Assembly: GCA_964427875.1 (NCBI GenBank) | Contig: CAYRVX010000007.1 | Span: forward strand, 49,103-113,102 | Direction: 5' to 3' | DNA length: 64,000 bases | Source of the DNA: CAYRVX01 sp964427875 | Lineage (GTDB): Bacteria > Planctomycetota > Phycisphaerae > SM23-33 | Shown here: piece by piece, positions 1 through 9,116 of the stretch | How positions within the stretch are numbered: position 1 is the stretch's first letter | How the letters are laid out: each line of letters opens with the position of its first letter | Translations under genes and position numbers: made by a program | Notes under the pieces: generated by a model | Seen by the model: the letters and a program-made list of their open reading frames with translations, nothing else | Told to the model about the DNA's origin: nothing | The model's database searches: none

Positions 1-1327
1 CCACGAGGGCGGCAAGCGGCCGGGCCCTTGCCGCCGCCGGCAGCCACCGCCACGCCGTCCGAAGGCCGACGAGCCCGGCCAGAACCAGCAGCGGCAGGAT
101 CGGGTTGAGGTAGCGCGGGGGCACCTCCACGCCCCAGTGCAGGAGGATCGGCACCATGTAGGCCAGCGGCCAGACCAGCCCGTGCCATCCGAGCCGCAGC
201 AGCCGCCCGATGCCGATCAGCACGATCGCCAGGGGGAAAAGACAGACGACGTGCGCTGCGATTCTAATCGGCGGCGAATGGGAGACGAAGCCGACGCGCG
301 CGGCGCCGATGAGTGCCGTGCCCAGCCATTCCGTGAGAAACGCCAGGGCCCTGGCGGCGACCTCGTGAGGTGCGGTCCCGAGGCTCTTGTGGAGTACGGG
401 GGCGACCCGCTGCACGTAAACCGCCGAGGCGAGCCGGTCCGGGGCGGCGGGGCGCGTGTCGGCGGGCGCACGGAAGTCAGGGTCCGGGTGGAGACGCCGC
501 CGCGACAGGTACAGCCGCGCCGTGCCCGCGATGACGGCGGCCGCCGCAACGCACACGACGAGGCGGCGCCGAACGTCCGCCAGGTGCTTCGCGCCGAACC
601 AGAAGGCCGCCACGAAACAGGGCGCCAGAAGGGCCGCCGCGGTGCGGGTTCCGAAGGCCAGCGCGTAGCAGGTGAGTCCCGTGACGAGCCACCGGATGCG
701 GATTCGCCCGCGGGCGACGGACCGTTCCAGACCGATGAGGAACAGCCAGAAGAGGCACAGGAACAACGGCTCGGTCATGAGCACGGTGGCGTTCTGGTAA
801 TACCAATAGGTCGTTCCGGCAACCGCGACGGCCAGCAGCACCGCCCGCTGCGGCAGCCACCTCCGCAGGGCCAGGTAGGCCAGCAGCAGCGACAGCCAGG
901 TCAACGCGACACTGCTGACGTGCAGCCAGGCGAACGTGCGGGAGATCTTCATCATGCCGGCCAGCAGCAGCGGGTAGGCCGGCGGCGCCTGCCAGTGGGG
1001 CGCCCCCAGAAACGTGTAGCCGCGCCCCTCGCAGAGATTGCGGGCCAGGGACAGGTACAGCGCGCTGTCCGCAAGGGGGCGCCACCAGCGGCTCCAGAGC
1101 AGGGCATACGACACCGCAAGCGCCGCGAAGACCAGCAGCACGGTGCGCCGGGAGACCGGCTTGTCGGAGAATATCCCGTCGCTAACGGGCAGGCGGGGGG
1201 CGGCGAACGCCTCCGGAGGCCCGATCGCCAGGATGCGGCGCCACCGGGAGAGCCGCCGCCCCTGCCCGGACAGCGACGGGCGGCGATCGGGGGCTTCGCT
1301 GTCGTTCTGTGGATGCGAGGCGTTCAT
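1..1327 (-). CDS. GT39-like multi-pass membrane glycosyltransferase, 3' part outside window
   Basis: An open frame runs from an ATG at 1327 off the left edge (442 codons visible, no stop). After a polar N-terminal stretch of about 70 residues come many hydrophobic segments typical of polyprenyl-phosphate-sugar-dependent (ArnT/GT39-type) transferases. The first lumenal loop carries 'LADSALYLSLARNLCEGRGY', which matches the loop 'PDSALYQGLGRNL..GEGYRFNG' of the two other membrane proteins in this cluster, so the three are paralogues. Its ATG overlaps the TGA of the upstream pyruvyl transferase (ATGA), which implies co-translation. By family it would move a sugar from a lipid carrier to an acceptor on the outer face of the cytoplasmic membrane. 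The sugar and acceptor are not known. The C-terminal end cannot be seen. Confidence 0.75.
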   Translation of the reverse strand, partial: MNASHPQNDSEAPDRRPSLSGQGRRLSRWRRILAIGPPEAFAAPRLPVSDGIFSDKPVSRRTVLLVFAALAVSYALLWSRWWRPLADSALYLSLARNLCEGRGYTFLGAPHWQAPPAYPLLLAGMMKISRTFAWLHVSSVALTWLSLLLAYLALRRWLPQRAVLLAVAVAGTTYWYYQNATVLMTEPLFLCLFWLFLIGLERSVARGRIRIRWLVTGLTCYALAFGTRTAAALLAPCFVAAFWFGAKHLADVRRRLVVCVAAAAVIAGTARLYLSRRRLHPDPDFRAPADTRPAAPDRLASAVYVQRVAPVLHKSLGTAPHEVAARALAFLTEWLGTALIGAARVGFVSHSPPIRIAAHVVCLFPLAIVLIGIGRLLRLGWHGLVWPLAYMVPILLHWGVEVPPRYLNPILPLLVLAGLVGLRTAWRWLPAAARARPLAALV

Positions 1328-2616
1328 ACACTCTCAAAACGCTTCCATCGCGCGCCGGCCCCAGGTCCTAATCGGCGCCCGGGGCGCCGAACGCGGCCCG
1401 CCACGAAGTCGCGCAGGAGATACCTTGCCTGAAGCACCAGCCGGCGGAGACGGTCGCGCTGGCGGCGTGAAAAGGCCGCCAACTCCTCTCGGCGCTGCCA
1501 CGCGCGGTCGAACAGGCCGATGAGCTGCGCCGCGGTGGCCTGCTCCGCCGAGAGGCTCCACGCCTCGTAGCCCAGCCGCCCGGTGAGGCTTTCGCCCTTC
1601 ATCGTGTAGTTCATCGCGACGAAAGGCCTGCCGGTCGCCAGCGAAAGCACCAGGGAATGGTACCGCACTCCGACGACCATATCGAGCGAGCGGTAGACCC
1701 TCAGCAGCTCATCGGCCGCCAGGCCCGTCTTGAGCACCCTTGCCCGCTGACGGCTGCGCATTCGTCCCATGATCTCCCGGCAGATCAAGTCGTCCCGCTG
1801 CCCGCGGACACGGGACATCGGGATCAACAGGACCCCGAGGCCGTGCTTCTCGTTGACGTGATCGGCCCAGCGGGCCATCGACTCCTCCCACCGCCGCTGC
1901 CTGTCGTAAGCGGGCGCGGACCTGGCCAGGGCGACCTTGACCGTCATGGGCAGGAAGCCGGCCGTTCGCAGGAACAGCCGCCGCGGCGCGAAGGCCACCC
2001 ACCCGGCTGCCTCGGGCAGCGGGCCGCCGCCCTCGAGGGATTGCTCCCAGTTGGGCGGCTGGTCGTCCGGCTGGAGGGACACAGCCGGGTCGGCCACGAC
2101 GGCCACCCGCTCGGGGTCGATCCCGAGCTGACCGAGCAGTTCTCCGGCCGGGGCGTCGCGCACGGTGTACCGATCGACGAGCGCGCCGAGGTTTCGGACG
2201 AGCACCCGGGTGACGTATCGGCTGATCGGGCCGGCGCCCACCGCGAAGGCGAAGACGGGCTTGCCGAGGGACCGCATCAGCAGCACCTTCATCATGTGGT
2301 ATGGCGTGTAGAGGACGCTGGAGGCGTCCTGGATGATCGTGCCGCCCGCCCAGACCGCCACGTCGCAGCGGGCGATCTCGCGGAGGACGCCCGGCAGGTT
2401 CCGCAGGATTCCGCCGGCGGTGGTTCCAGCGGGCACGGCCCGAACGCCGAACTGCGCTGCGGTCCTCGCCGGCGTGTCCGACAGCGTTACGATGACCGCG
2501 TCGGGAAACTCCTCTCGGATCATCGAGACGGTCGCGCAGAAGATGAGCGCGTCGCCGGAGTTGCCGAAGGTCGGATCGCAGGTGGCCACGAGGATGCGCG
2601 GCGGCGCGTCGCTCAT
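1324..2616 (-). CDS. Polysaccharide pyruvyl transferase family protein
   Basis: 430 residues, starting at the ATG that overlaps the stop of the upstream epimerase (ATGA). A longer in-frame reading exists upstream but lies inside the epimerase. The N-terminus 'ILVATCDPTFGNSGDALIF' and the C-terminal 'GVRYHSLVLSLATGRPFVAMNY' are hallmarks of the CsaB/WcaK pyruvyl transferase family, which adds ketal-linked pyruvate from phosphoenolpyruvate to sugars of cell-surface polymers. No membrane segment or signal peptide is evident, so the enzyme should be cytoplasmic. It sits between an epimerase and a membrane glycosyltransferase in a polysaccharide cluster, which fits a role in modifying repeat units. 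Some members of this family are not proven pyruvyl transferases, so the substrate is inferred only. Confidence 0.8.
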   Translation of the reverse strand: MSDAPPRILVATCDPTFGNSGDALIFCATVSMIREEFPDAVIVTLSDTPARTAAQFGVRAVPAGTTAGGILRNLPGVLREIARCDVAVWAGGTIIQDASSVLYTPYHMMKVLLMRSLGKPVFAFAVGAGPISRYVTRVLVRNLGALVDRYTVRDAPAGELLGQLGIDPERVAVVADPAVSLQPDDQPPNWEQSLEGGGPLPEAAGWVAFAPRRLFLRTAGFLPMTVKVALARSAPAYDRQRRWEESMARWADHVNEKHGLGVLLIPMSRVRGQRDDLICREIMGRMRSRQRARVLKTGLAADELLRVYRSLDMVVGVRYHSLVLSLATGRPFVAMNYTMKGESLTGRLGYEAWSLSAEQATAAQLIGLFDRAWQRREELAAFSRRQRDRLRRLVLQARYLLRDFVAGRVRRPGRRLGPGAGARWKRFESV

Positions 2617-3614
2617 CGCTCCAGCGCCCCCGACCGCGCCGCCCACCGGATCGTCTCTCGAACGCCCCGGGCCAGGTCCGTGCCGGGCTCGTAGCCCAGC
2701 TCCGTTTGCGCCTTGCGGATGGAGAACCTCCGATCGGCCAGAATGGAGCGAACGTTCTGCCGGGTCATCGGCGGGCGCGTTTTGAGGACCCTGGAGGCCA
2801 CTTCGCATCCCCACGCGGCGGCCAGCATGAGCCACGTCGGGAGCCTCGGCCCGGGCCGCTTTACGCCCAGGTTCTCGGCGATCAGCGCGAGCATCCGATC
2901 AAACGGGAACGGCTCGCTTCCCGTCAGGATGTACACTTCGCCGTCCCGTCCCCGCCTCGCCGCCAGGACGATGCCTTCGACCAGGTCGGCTACGTACACG
3001 CCGGGCGTGTACTTCGTGCCCCGGCCGAACACGGGAAACCGCTGCCGGGCCACCAGGCGCGCGATCTTCATGAACTCCGTGCTCTCGCCGCCCGGCCCGA
3101 AGACCATGCTCGGCCGCACGAGAACGGCGGGGAATCGCCTTTCTCGCCACTGGCGCAGGACCACCTGTTCGCTTTCCAGCTTGCTTCGCTGGTACGGGGT
3201 CCTCGGCCGGGGCGGCGTGGATTCGTCGGCCGTCTCGCCGTCGATCAGCCCCATCGCCGCGGTGCTGCTGACGTGCAGGAACTTCTCGACCGGGCCCCGC
3301 AGGCATTCGGCCAGGAGGCTCGCGGTGCCCTGCACGTTGACGGCGCGGAAGAGGCGGCGGGCGTTTTCGGTGATTGCCGAGACGTGACCCATCGCGGCGA
3401 GGTGGTAGACGACCGACACGTCCGTTGCGGCGCCCACAAGCGTCCGGGGATCGGTGACGTCACCGTAGTGCAGTTCCACGCGGTCCACCGGCAGGCGGTC
3501 GAGCTTGCTGGACCTTCGCACGAGGCACCGCACCGTCCTGCCGTCGGCAAGCAGCCGTCTGACGAGGTGGCGCCCGATGAATCCCGTCGCGCCTGTCACG
3601 AGCACGTCGGTCAC
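2613..3614 (-). CDS. NAD-dependent epimerase/dehydratase (extended SDR)
   Basis: 333 residues from a GTG start preceded by GGGAG at eight bases; an ATG at 3641 gives nine extra residues but has no ribosome-binding site. The nucleotide-binding motif 'VTGATGFIG' is at residues 6-14 and the catalytic YxxxK is Y141/K145 ('YQRSK'), with the preceding serine in 'HVSSTAAMG'. These are the hallmarks of extended short-chain dehydrogenases acting on nucleotide sugars; the sequence resembles the dihydroflavonol-reductase-like branch, so the substrate could also be a sterol-like or quinone-like ketone. Its stop overlaps the start of the pyruvyl transferase, placing it in the same unit. A 155-base gap separates it from the upstream radical SAM gene. 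Confidence 0.82.
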   Translation of the reverse strand: MTDVLVTGATGFIGRHLVRRLLADGRTVRCLVRRSSKLDRLPVDRVELHYGDVTDPRTLVGAATDVSVVYHLAAMGHVSAITENARRLFRAVNVQGTASLLAECLRGPVEKFLHVSSTAAMGLIDGETADESTPPRPRTPYQRSKLESEQVVLRQWRERRFPAVLVRPSMVFGPGGESTEFMKIARLVARQRFPVFGRGTKYTPGVYVADLVEGIVLAARRGRDGEVYILTGSEPFPFDRMLALIAENLGVKRPGPRLPTWLMLAAAWGCEVASRVLKTRPPMTRQNVRSILADRRFSIRKAQTELGYEPGTDLARGVRETIRWAARSGALER

Positions 3615-3769
3615 AGCCTCAACTCCCACGCCGAGCCGCATCAGCGAAAGCCCAAGCCGCCTCCTGGAGACCTTCCATGGGTCACGGAGAGCCGTGCGCC
3701 CTCATGGAGGCGCGCATCTTAGCACAGGGCATGATGGGCGACAACGGAAAGGCGGTCCCCGGCCGGGCC

Positions 3770-4975
3770 TCACGGCGATTCGGCCGGCTCTTCGGCTGGG
3801 CGAGGGGGCGCGTCGGCGGGCGCGGGCGGCGCTTTCGGCACGAACAGAACGTTCCTGACGACCTTCAGCAAGCTGGGCACGTGCAGAAGCATGTCGCTGT
3901 AGCGCTGGTTGGCGAGTGGGCAGGCGCATTCGTTTCGCTTCACGAACCTGCGGACCTCCGCGGCCCGCCGGCTGTGCCAAAGGGCCCGGAAGTCGCAATC
4001 GAAGTCTCGCAGGTTGCCCATGGACCGGCTGTCCGCCAGGACACAGCACGGCCAGACGTCGCCGTAGGCGCTGACGTGGGCGTTGGCGAAGCCCGCATAG
4101 CAGGGAAGGACGCGCTTGGCGGTCTTGAGGTGGTCTATGGCGATCTCGTAGTAAACCCACCGCGCGGCGTTTGTGGCTCGCTGGAAGAACTTGCCGTAGC
4201 GCATTTCCCTGGCGAGCTCTCCCTGAAACAGGGCGACGGCCTTTTCGTAGTCGGCCGCGTCCGGCGTGATGTCGCTCTCGAGGTTGAGCATCTCCAGGCG
4301 CTGCTCGGCGATCTCGTTGCGGTAGCTGTCCACCCCGAGCTTCGCGCCGTACCTGGCGATCTCGTGGATGTTCCGGACGTTCATCTTGCTGATGATCGTG
4401 CCGATCTCGACGCTCAGGAACGGGGCGTCGGCCTTCATCTCCTTGAGGCCGGCGAGCACCTCCAGCAGCCGCTCGAAATTGCCTTCAACGCCGCGAATCT
4501 CGTCGTGCTGGGAGCCTATGCCGTCGTACGACGGCTTGATCGTGAGGTGGACGTCCCGGCCGGTCCTCCTGACCGCTTCGATCACCTCCCGCGATCCGTC
4601 AAGCGTGCGCTGTACGTTGACGCAGTTCGTCGGGATGTGCACCACCCCGGGTCGGCAGCAGCGCACGGCGCATTCCACGATCTCCGCGAGGTCTCGCCGA
4701 AGAAACGGCTCGCCGCCGCTGAGGTTGAAGATCCAGATGCCGCCGAGGCTGCGCAGGAACTTCCGGACCTCTCCGAGCGTCAGTTCCTCCTTGTACTTGT
4801 CCCTGTCGGTTCGATAGATCTGCCAGATCCTGCACGTGCGGCATCGCGAGTTGCACAGGTTGGTGACGGAGTAGGTCAGATTGAGGGGCCCGGCCGGCCT
4901 GATGAGCCCGAGGTGCGCGAGGCGGAAATTGAGGCATTTCGCCAGCAGTTTCAGGAGAAACAGGAGCTTCCTCAT
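3770..4975 (-). CDS. Radical SAM protein with SPASM-like C-terminal cysteines
   Basis: 401 residues. The radical SAM cluster motif CxxxCxxC is C41, C45 and C48 ('CNSRCRTC'), followed by 'NLSGGEPFLRRDL', the usual GGEP loop that contacts S-adenosylmethionine. Further cysteines near the C-terminus ('PCYAGF', 'WPCCVL', 'ECACPLANQ') match the SPASM/twitch region that holds auxiliary iron-sulfur clusters. The last 25 residues are proline- and alanine-rich and probably disordered. Family members in polysaccharide clusters act in sugar or peptide modification, but nothing here identifies the substrate. The gene starts 15 bases after the stop of the upstream GT4 gene, so the two are probably one transcript. 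Confidence 0.85.
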   Translation of the reverse strand: MRKLLFLLKLLAKCLNFRLAHLGLIRPAGPLNLTYSVTNLCNSRCRTCRIWQIYRTDRDKYKEELTLGEVRKFLRSLGGIWIFNLSGGEPFLRRDLAEIVECAVRCCRPGVVHIPTNCVNVQRTLDGSREVIEAVRRTGRDVHLTIKPSYDGIGSQHDEIRGVEGNFERLLEVLAGLKEMKADAPFLSVEIGTIISKMNVRNIHEIARYGAKLGVDSYRNEIAEQRLEMLNLESDITPDAADYEKAVALFQGELAREMRYGKFFQRATNAARWVYYEIAIDHLKTAKRVLPCYAGFANAHVSAYGDVWPCCVLADSRSMGNLRDFDCDFRALWHSRRAAEVRRFVKRNECACPLANQRYSDMLLHVPSLLKVVRNVLFVPKAPPAPADAPPRPAEEPAESP

Positions 4976-4990
4976 GCCGCGGTTCTTCTC

Positions 4991-6193
4991 TCAACGGGGA
5001 GTTCGGCCACGAAGGGCCCGAGGACCCTTCGCCGTCACTTCATGGTACAGCTCCACCGTCCGGGCGGCAATGGCGGCCCAGGCATGCTGTTCGGCCCTCC
5101 GCCGGGAGGCGGCGGACATGGCGGCCAGGCCGTCCGGATCGGTGAGCGCCTTCGTGATGCTGGCGGCAAGGGCTGGCGGGTCTTCGGGAGGCACCAGGCT
5201 CTCCGGGCCCTCGACGAGATCGGGCAATCCGCCGACGTCCGTCACGATCAGCGGCTTGCCGAACGCCAGCGCCACCATGCCGACCCCGGTCTGGGACTCG
5301 AAGTGGCGATAAGGCAGGACGACCACGTCGGCGGCCCGGAAATAGGTGCCCACCGCGCCGGCCGGCACGAAGTCCAGATGCAGCAGCACGTGGTCCTTCA
5401 GGCCCAGGCGATCGATCTGCGCGGCGTACCGGCGCCAGTGGCCCCAGGGCTTTCCCGCAACGATCAGCAGGACGTCGTTTACCTCCCCGGCCACCAGGCG
5501 GAGCGCTTCCAACAGGTTGTCCAGCCCCTTGTATTGGCGGATCGTCCCGAAGTACAGAATGGTGGGGCGGTCAGGCGAGACGCCCAGCTCGGCGCGGGCC
5601 TCTTCCCGCGTGACGCCGCCTTCGGAGAGGAAGTCGATGGTGCCGTGGGGGATCCGCGCGATACGCTCGCCAGCGATCCCGTAGCGGCGCTGAAGCTGCT
5701 CGACGTTCCGGGCCGAGTGAACGATAAAGCGGTCCGCCAGGGACACAACCAGCCGGTCCATCCATCTGCTGAGCCGCCCGGCTTCATGCGCGGATACGTT
5801 GTGCATCGTCAGCACGATCGGCCGGCCTCGCAGCCTGAAGAGCAACAGGATGACGCAGTAGACAACACCCAGCGGCCAGGACCACCACTGGGCGTGCAGC
5901 ACCTCGCCCGGCGTTCGCAGGCCGGACCAGATCCATCCCAGAGGGTTGTACCACGTCAGGTGCCGGCGGACCCGAAGGCCGTCCCTCGAGACGTTCGGCA
6001 TGGTGTGATCCTCGGGCGCCCCGCCCGGGTGCACGAACCGGGGATACATCCGTTTGAAGGCGAGGAAATCGATCCGCACGAGCTGCGAGACCGCCCTGGC
6101 CAGTTCCAGGCAGTACGCGCTGATGCCCGCCGCCGGGGGCATGGACCCCAACATGGCGACGTGCATTCCTTCTCGCTGTCCTCGCGGCGGCAT
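4991..6193 (-). CDS. Glycosyltransferase family 4 (GT-B fold)
   Basis: 400 residues. The ATG at 6193 has GGGGGAG five bases upstream; an internal ATG at 6166 is the alternative. The N-terminal 'HVAMLGSMPPAAGISAYCLELARA' is the acceptor-binding Rossmann half. The donor half contains 'ILYFGTIRQYKGLDNLLEAL', and near residue 300 'VVLPYRHFESQTGVGMVALAFGKPLIVTDVGGLPDLV', here quoted in parts: 'FESQTGVGMVALAFGKP' stands where the retaining GT4 EX7E motif normally lies. The protein should transfer a sugar from a nucleotide-sugar donor to a growing lipid-linked glycan on the cytoplasmic side. It lies 66 bases after a GT2 gene. A second GT4/GT2 pair of the same order occurs at 12781-14993. Confidence 0.87.
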   Translation of the reverse strand: MPPRGQREGMHVAMLGSMPPAAGISAYCLELARAVSQLVRIDFLAFKRMYPRFVHPGGAPEDHTMPNVSRDGLRVRRHLTWYNPLGWIWSGLRTPGEVLHAQWWSWPLGVVYCVILLLFRLRGRPIVLTMHNVSAHEAGRLSRWMDRLVVSLADRFIVHSARNVEQLQRRYGIAGERIARIPHGTIDFLSEGGVTREEARAELGVSPDRPTILYFGTIRQYKGLDNLLEALRLVAGEVNDVLLIVAGKPWGHWRRYAAQIDRLGLKDHVLLHLDFVPAGAVGTYFRAADVVVLPYRHFESQTGVGMVALAFGKPLIVTDVGGLPDLVEGPESLVPPEDPPALAASITKALTDPDGLAAMSAASRRRAEQHAWAAIAARTVELYHEVTAKGPRALRGRTPR

Positions 6194-6259
6194 CGTGACT
6201 CCCCCGGCACACCATCGCCGCGTCGACCGGGGGACCGGCGCGAGGTGACGGGCGCCGAC

Positions 6260-7228
6260 TCACAGGTCCCTTGCCCGCAAGCCTCGATTCATCTCCATGT
6301 CGAACCACATCGCGAACAGAACGAACTGTATGGCGCTGACGGAGCAGAACACCCACAGCAGCGCGTTCATGTCCGGGATGTTGTCCCGGGCAATCCACAG
6401 CCAGACCATCCGGACGAACAGCAGCAGCGACAGCACCACCATCAGGGCGCCCGTCGCATAGAACAGCACCAGCGGGTGGAAGTCGTGAATGACGTACTTG
6501 CGCCACATCCGCCAGCAGAACCGCTTGGCGATCAGCCACGTCATCGTCAGCATCACCTTCCAGAGGCGCATCGTGGACTGCTCGCCGACGTGGTAGATCG
6601 GCCGGATGGGCACGTCCGCCACGCGCATGTTGCAGACGTTCAGCCGGACAAGCATGTCGTTCGGATAGCCGAACCGTGGATAGATGCCCTCGAGGTCGAT
6701 GAGCTCCAGCGCCTTGCGGCTGATGGCGACGTACGCCGTCTGCGAATCCGCCACGTGCCAGTACCCGCTGGCGATCTTCGTCAACATGCTCAGGAACGCG
6801 TTGCCAAGGTAGCGATGGTGGGGGATCGTCTCCCACGCGCGGCGGTAGAACAGGCGGTTGCCCTTGGCGTAATCGGTCTGCCCGCGGGCGACGGGGGCGA
6901 CCAGCAGGCGAAGCTGCTTGGGGTCCATTTGGCCGTCGCCGTCCATCACGGCGGCGACGTCGAAGCCCCGGTCGAGGGCCTCGCGATACCCCCTCGCGAC
7001 GGCCGCGCCCTGCCCCTGATTGCGCTCCTGCTCCAGCAGCACGACACGCGGCGAGTCACCTTCGCCTGCAATGTGCCCGCCGACGACCTCGACCGTGCCG
7101 TCGGTGCTCTTGTCGTCCACCACGATGACGCAGTCGACAAAGTCGGGCATGGTCCCAAGGACCTTGTCGATATGCGCCTCCTCGTTGTAGCACGGCACGA
7201 CGACGGCGACCGCCTTGTCCTCGAACAC
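6260..7228 (-). CDS. Dolichyl-phosphate-mannose-synthase-like GT2 with C-terminal membrane segments
   Basis: 322 residues from a GTG with GGGAG seven bases upstream. This start aligns with that of its paralogue at 14010-14993; upstream in-frame starts look wrong. The GT2 motifs are 'VAVVVPCYNEE' at the N-terminus, 'VVDDKSTDGT', and 'MDGDGQMDP' carrying the metal-binding DxD. Two hydrophobic stretches after about residue 235 ('ALMVVLSLLLFVRMVWLW' and a second near residue 300) anchor it in the membrane. By family it loads a sugar onto a polyprenyl phosphate, which would then serve the GT39-like membrane enzymes encoded just downstream and upstream. Most of its length matches the second GT2 in this cluster closely, including 'SGYWHVADSQ', so the two arose by duplication. 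Confidence 0.87.
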   Translation of the reverse strand: MFEDKAVAVVVPCYNEEAHIDKVLGTMPDFVDCVIVVDDKSTDGTVEVVGGHIAGEGDSPRVVLLEQERNQGQGAAVARGYREALDRGFDVAAVMDGDGQMDPKQLRLLVAPVARGQTDYAKGNRLFYRRAWETIPHHRYLGNAFLSMLTKIASGYWHVADSQTAYVAISRKALELIDLEGIYPRFGYPNDMLVRLNVCNMRVADVPIRPIYHVGEQSTMRLWKVMLTMTWLIAKRFCWRMWRKYVIHDFHPLVLFYATGALMVVLSLLLFVRMVWLWIARDNIPDMNALLWVFCSVSAIQFVLFAMWFDMEMNRGLRARDL

Positions 7229-7387
7229 GCAATGTCTCCCATGACTGCCTGCGGCCACAGCGCACAAAGCCACCTGCCGCTCACCGCGCAGTGAATACCG
7301 CCTCTCCCCGGCCGATGCAAGGGGAATCACACGCGCCGAGGGGGTGGCGGCCCTGAAGCGGCGCTTCCCCGGCCGCGCCGAGATCGC

Positions 7388-9079
7388 TCAGGGAGCACGT
7401 CGGGTCGCCGGGCGGGTAGTCCCCCTCACTTCGGACCAGTCGTAGACGTTGTAGTACTTTCCTTCGTAGATGAGCGGCGCCCCGCTGGCCGAGAGGAGCT
7501 CATCGAACCTCCGGCGAAACGGCTCGGGCACGCCGCCCGCGTCGGTCACGACCGCCCTGATGTCCGCCTTGGCCAGCAGGTCGTCGTACACGGCCTCCGC
7601 GTCGGCGGCAGTCTGGCGTTCTGTCTTGAGGAAACGGACCGCCTTGCACTCGCTGAGGAAGTGAAGGATCGACGCGCGATCGCGCCGCACGGCGATGGAC
7701 GCCTGCGGGTCGAATCGATCGCGAAGCAGCCCCACGACCGGCTGCAAGTCGACGAAGCGCCCGTCCCGCACGACCTCCAGGTACCGCCCGGTATGAGCGT
7801 GGAAGGAGTAGTAGAGCGAGTCTCGCAGGATCTTGGGGACGTTGAACGAGAGGAAAACGGCAGTGAGGACGGTCGCGATCTTGAGGTAGCTGTACGGCCG
7901 GGCCGCCCGGCCCTTGCGGCGCAGGAACCACTTCATGCTGACGAACACGCCCCGGAAGATCAGCAACAGCATCAGCGGGTACAGCGCGACCATGTACCGC
8001 TCCAGCAGGAAGTGCCCCCCCACGGCGATACACGTGGCCACGAAGTTGACCAGCCAGGTGGTGGAGGCCAGCCTTCTTCCCTCTCGCCACATTTCCCTGG
8101 CCCCCAGCACGGCCAGGAGGATGATCATCACACCCACCGGCGCCAGCGAACTTTGGCCGAGGAAGATGTTTGCGGTCAGTTTCGGCAGGCGATACAGCCC
8201 CGAGGCCAGGTCGTAAAGCCGGTTGGCCACCCCCGTGCGCTTCGCGACGGTGATGGCGTAGGTCGGCGCCCGGCCGGAAATGGACTCGGCAAGCCAGTGA
8301 AAATACCCGGCGATGGCGAAGAGGGCCGCCAGCAAGACGACCGCGACCAGGAGGCGCCTGAGCGACTTGGCCTGCGAGCCGCGGTCGAGGACGATGCCGA
8401 CGGCCAGCGGCCCGAGCAGCAGCAGCCCGGGCGCGCGGACGGCGATGCCGGCAACGGCAAGAGGCGCCACGGCCAGGCACCAGGCCCAACTCCCCTGCAT
8501 GGCGCGCAGGCAGCAGTATGCGGTCGTCCAGAACAGCAGCACAAACGGCACGTCGGTCAGGATGAGGTGCGAGTAGTCGTAGTATCGATAGCACAGCCCC
8601 GTGGTCAGTGTGACGGCAAAGGCCGTGCGGCGATCCGTCTGACGCGCCAGGGTCAGGTACGCCATCGCCAGACCGCCCAGGCCGCACAGGGCCACGAAAA
8701 GGTTCGGCGCCCAGAATCCGTCGCCGAAGGCCAGGCGAATCGCGCCGAGGATCGCCGGGAAACCCGGTGCGACGGTTGTCTCTATCCTCCCGTTGAAGCG
8801 ATAGCCCTCCCCGCGGATCAGGTTCCTGCCCAGGCCCTGGTACAGCGCGCTGTCCGGCGTGGGCCACCATTCGTTGGTTACGCCCACCAGGTACAGTGCC
8901 GCAACGCACGCCGCCGCGACCAGCAAGTGCCATCGGCGCGGGGGGAAGTGCGCCAGGTAATGCCCGGCCCGCTGCGTCGGCAGCTCGGATGGCGGGGATG
9001 GAACGCTCAGCGGACGATTCCTTCTGCAACCTGTTTGCTTGCGAGCATCGGCATAAGACCCCCGGCAGCTTACACCCAC
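7388..9079 (-). CDS. GT39-like multi-pass membrane glycosyltransferase (copy 2)
   Basis: 563 residues if the GTG at 9079 is used. This start has no convincing ribosome-binding site and similarity to the neighbouring paralogue begins only near residue 48, so the true start may be later. About ten hydrophobic segments span residues 50-410, followed by a soluble C-terminal part. The loop 'WWPTPDSALYQGLGRNLIRG' and 'SHLILTDVPFVLLFW' are shared with the gene at 9117-10685. By family these enzymes use polyprenyl-phosphate sugars made by GT2 enzymes such as the one 160 bases downstream. Acceptor unknown. The stop at 7388 is followed by a 159-base gap before the GT2 gene, so a separate promoter there is possible. 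Confidence 0.78.
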   Translation of the reverse strand: MGVSCRGSYADARKQTGCRRNRPLSVPSPPSELPTQRAGHYLAHFPPRRWHLLVAAACVAALYLVGVTNEWWPTPDSALYQGLGRNLIRGEGYRFNGRIETTVAPGFPAILGAIRLAFGDGFWAPNLFVALCGLGGLAMAYLTLARQTDRRTAFAVTLTTGLCYRYYDYSHLILTDVPFVLLFWTTAYCCLRAMQGSWAWCLAVAPLAVAGIAVRAPGLLLLGPLAVGIVLDRGSQAKSLRRLLVAVVLLAALFAIAGYFHWLAESISGRAPTYAITVAKRTGVANRLYDLASGLYRLPKLTANIFLGQSSLAPVGVMIILLAVLGAREMWREGRRLASTTWLVNFVATCIAVGGHFLLERYMVALYPLMLLLIFRGVFVSMKWFLRRKGRAARPYSYLKIATVLTAVFLSFNVPKILRDSLYYSFHAHTGRYLEVVRDGRFVDLQPVVGLLRDRFDPQASIAVRRDRASILHFLSECKAVRFLKTERQTAADAEAVYDDLLAKADIRAVVTDAGGVPEPFRRRFDELLSASGAPLIYEGKYYNVYDWSEVRGTTRPATRRAP

Positions 9080-9116
9080 TCGCCGAGTGTAGTCAAGCTG
9101 TTTGACAGCGCCGCCG

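Noticed and set aside
137..1432. A 431-codon plus-strand frame at the left edge
   Set aside because: It is antisense to the GT39-like membrane protein; its product is Arg/Gln-rich without domains.
3677..7294. A 1205-codon open frame on the plus strand
   Set aside because: It lies antisense to radical SAM, GT4 and GT2 genes with clear motifs and encodes arginine- and histidine-rich low-complexity sequence. It results from high GC in the third position.
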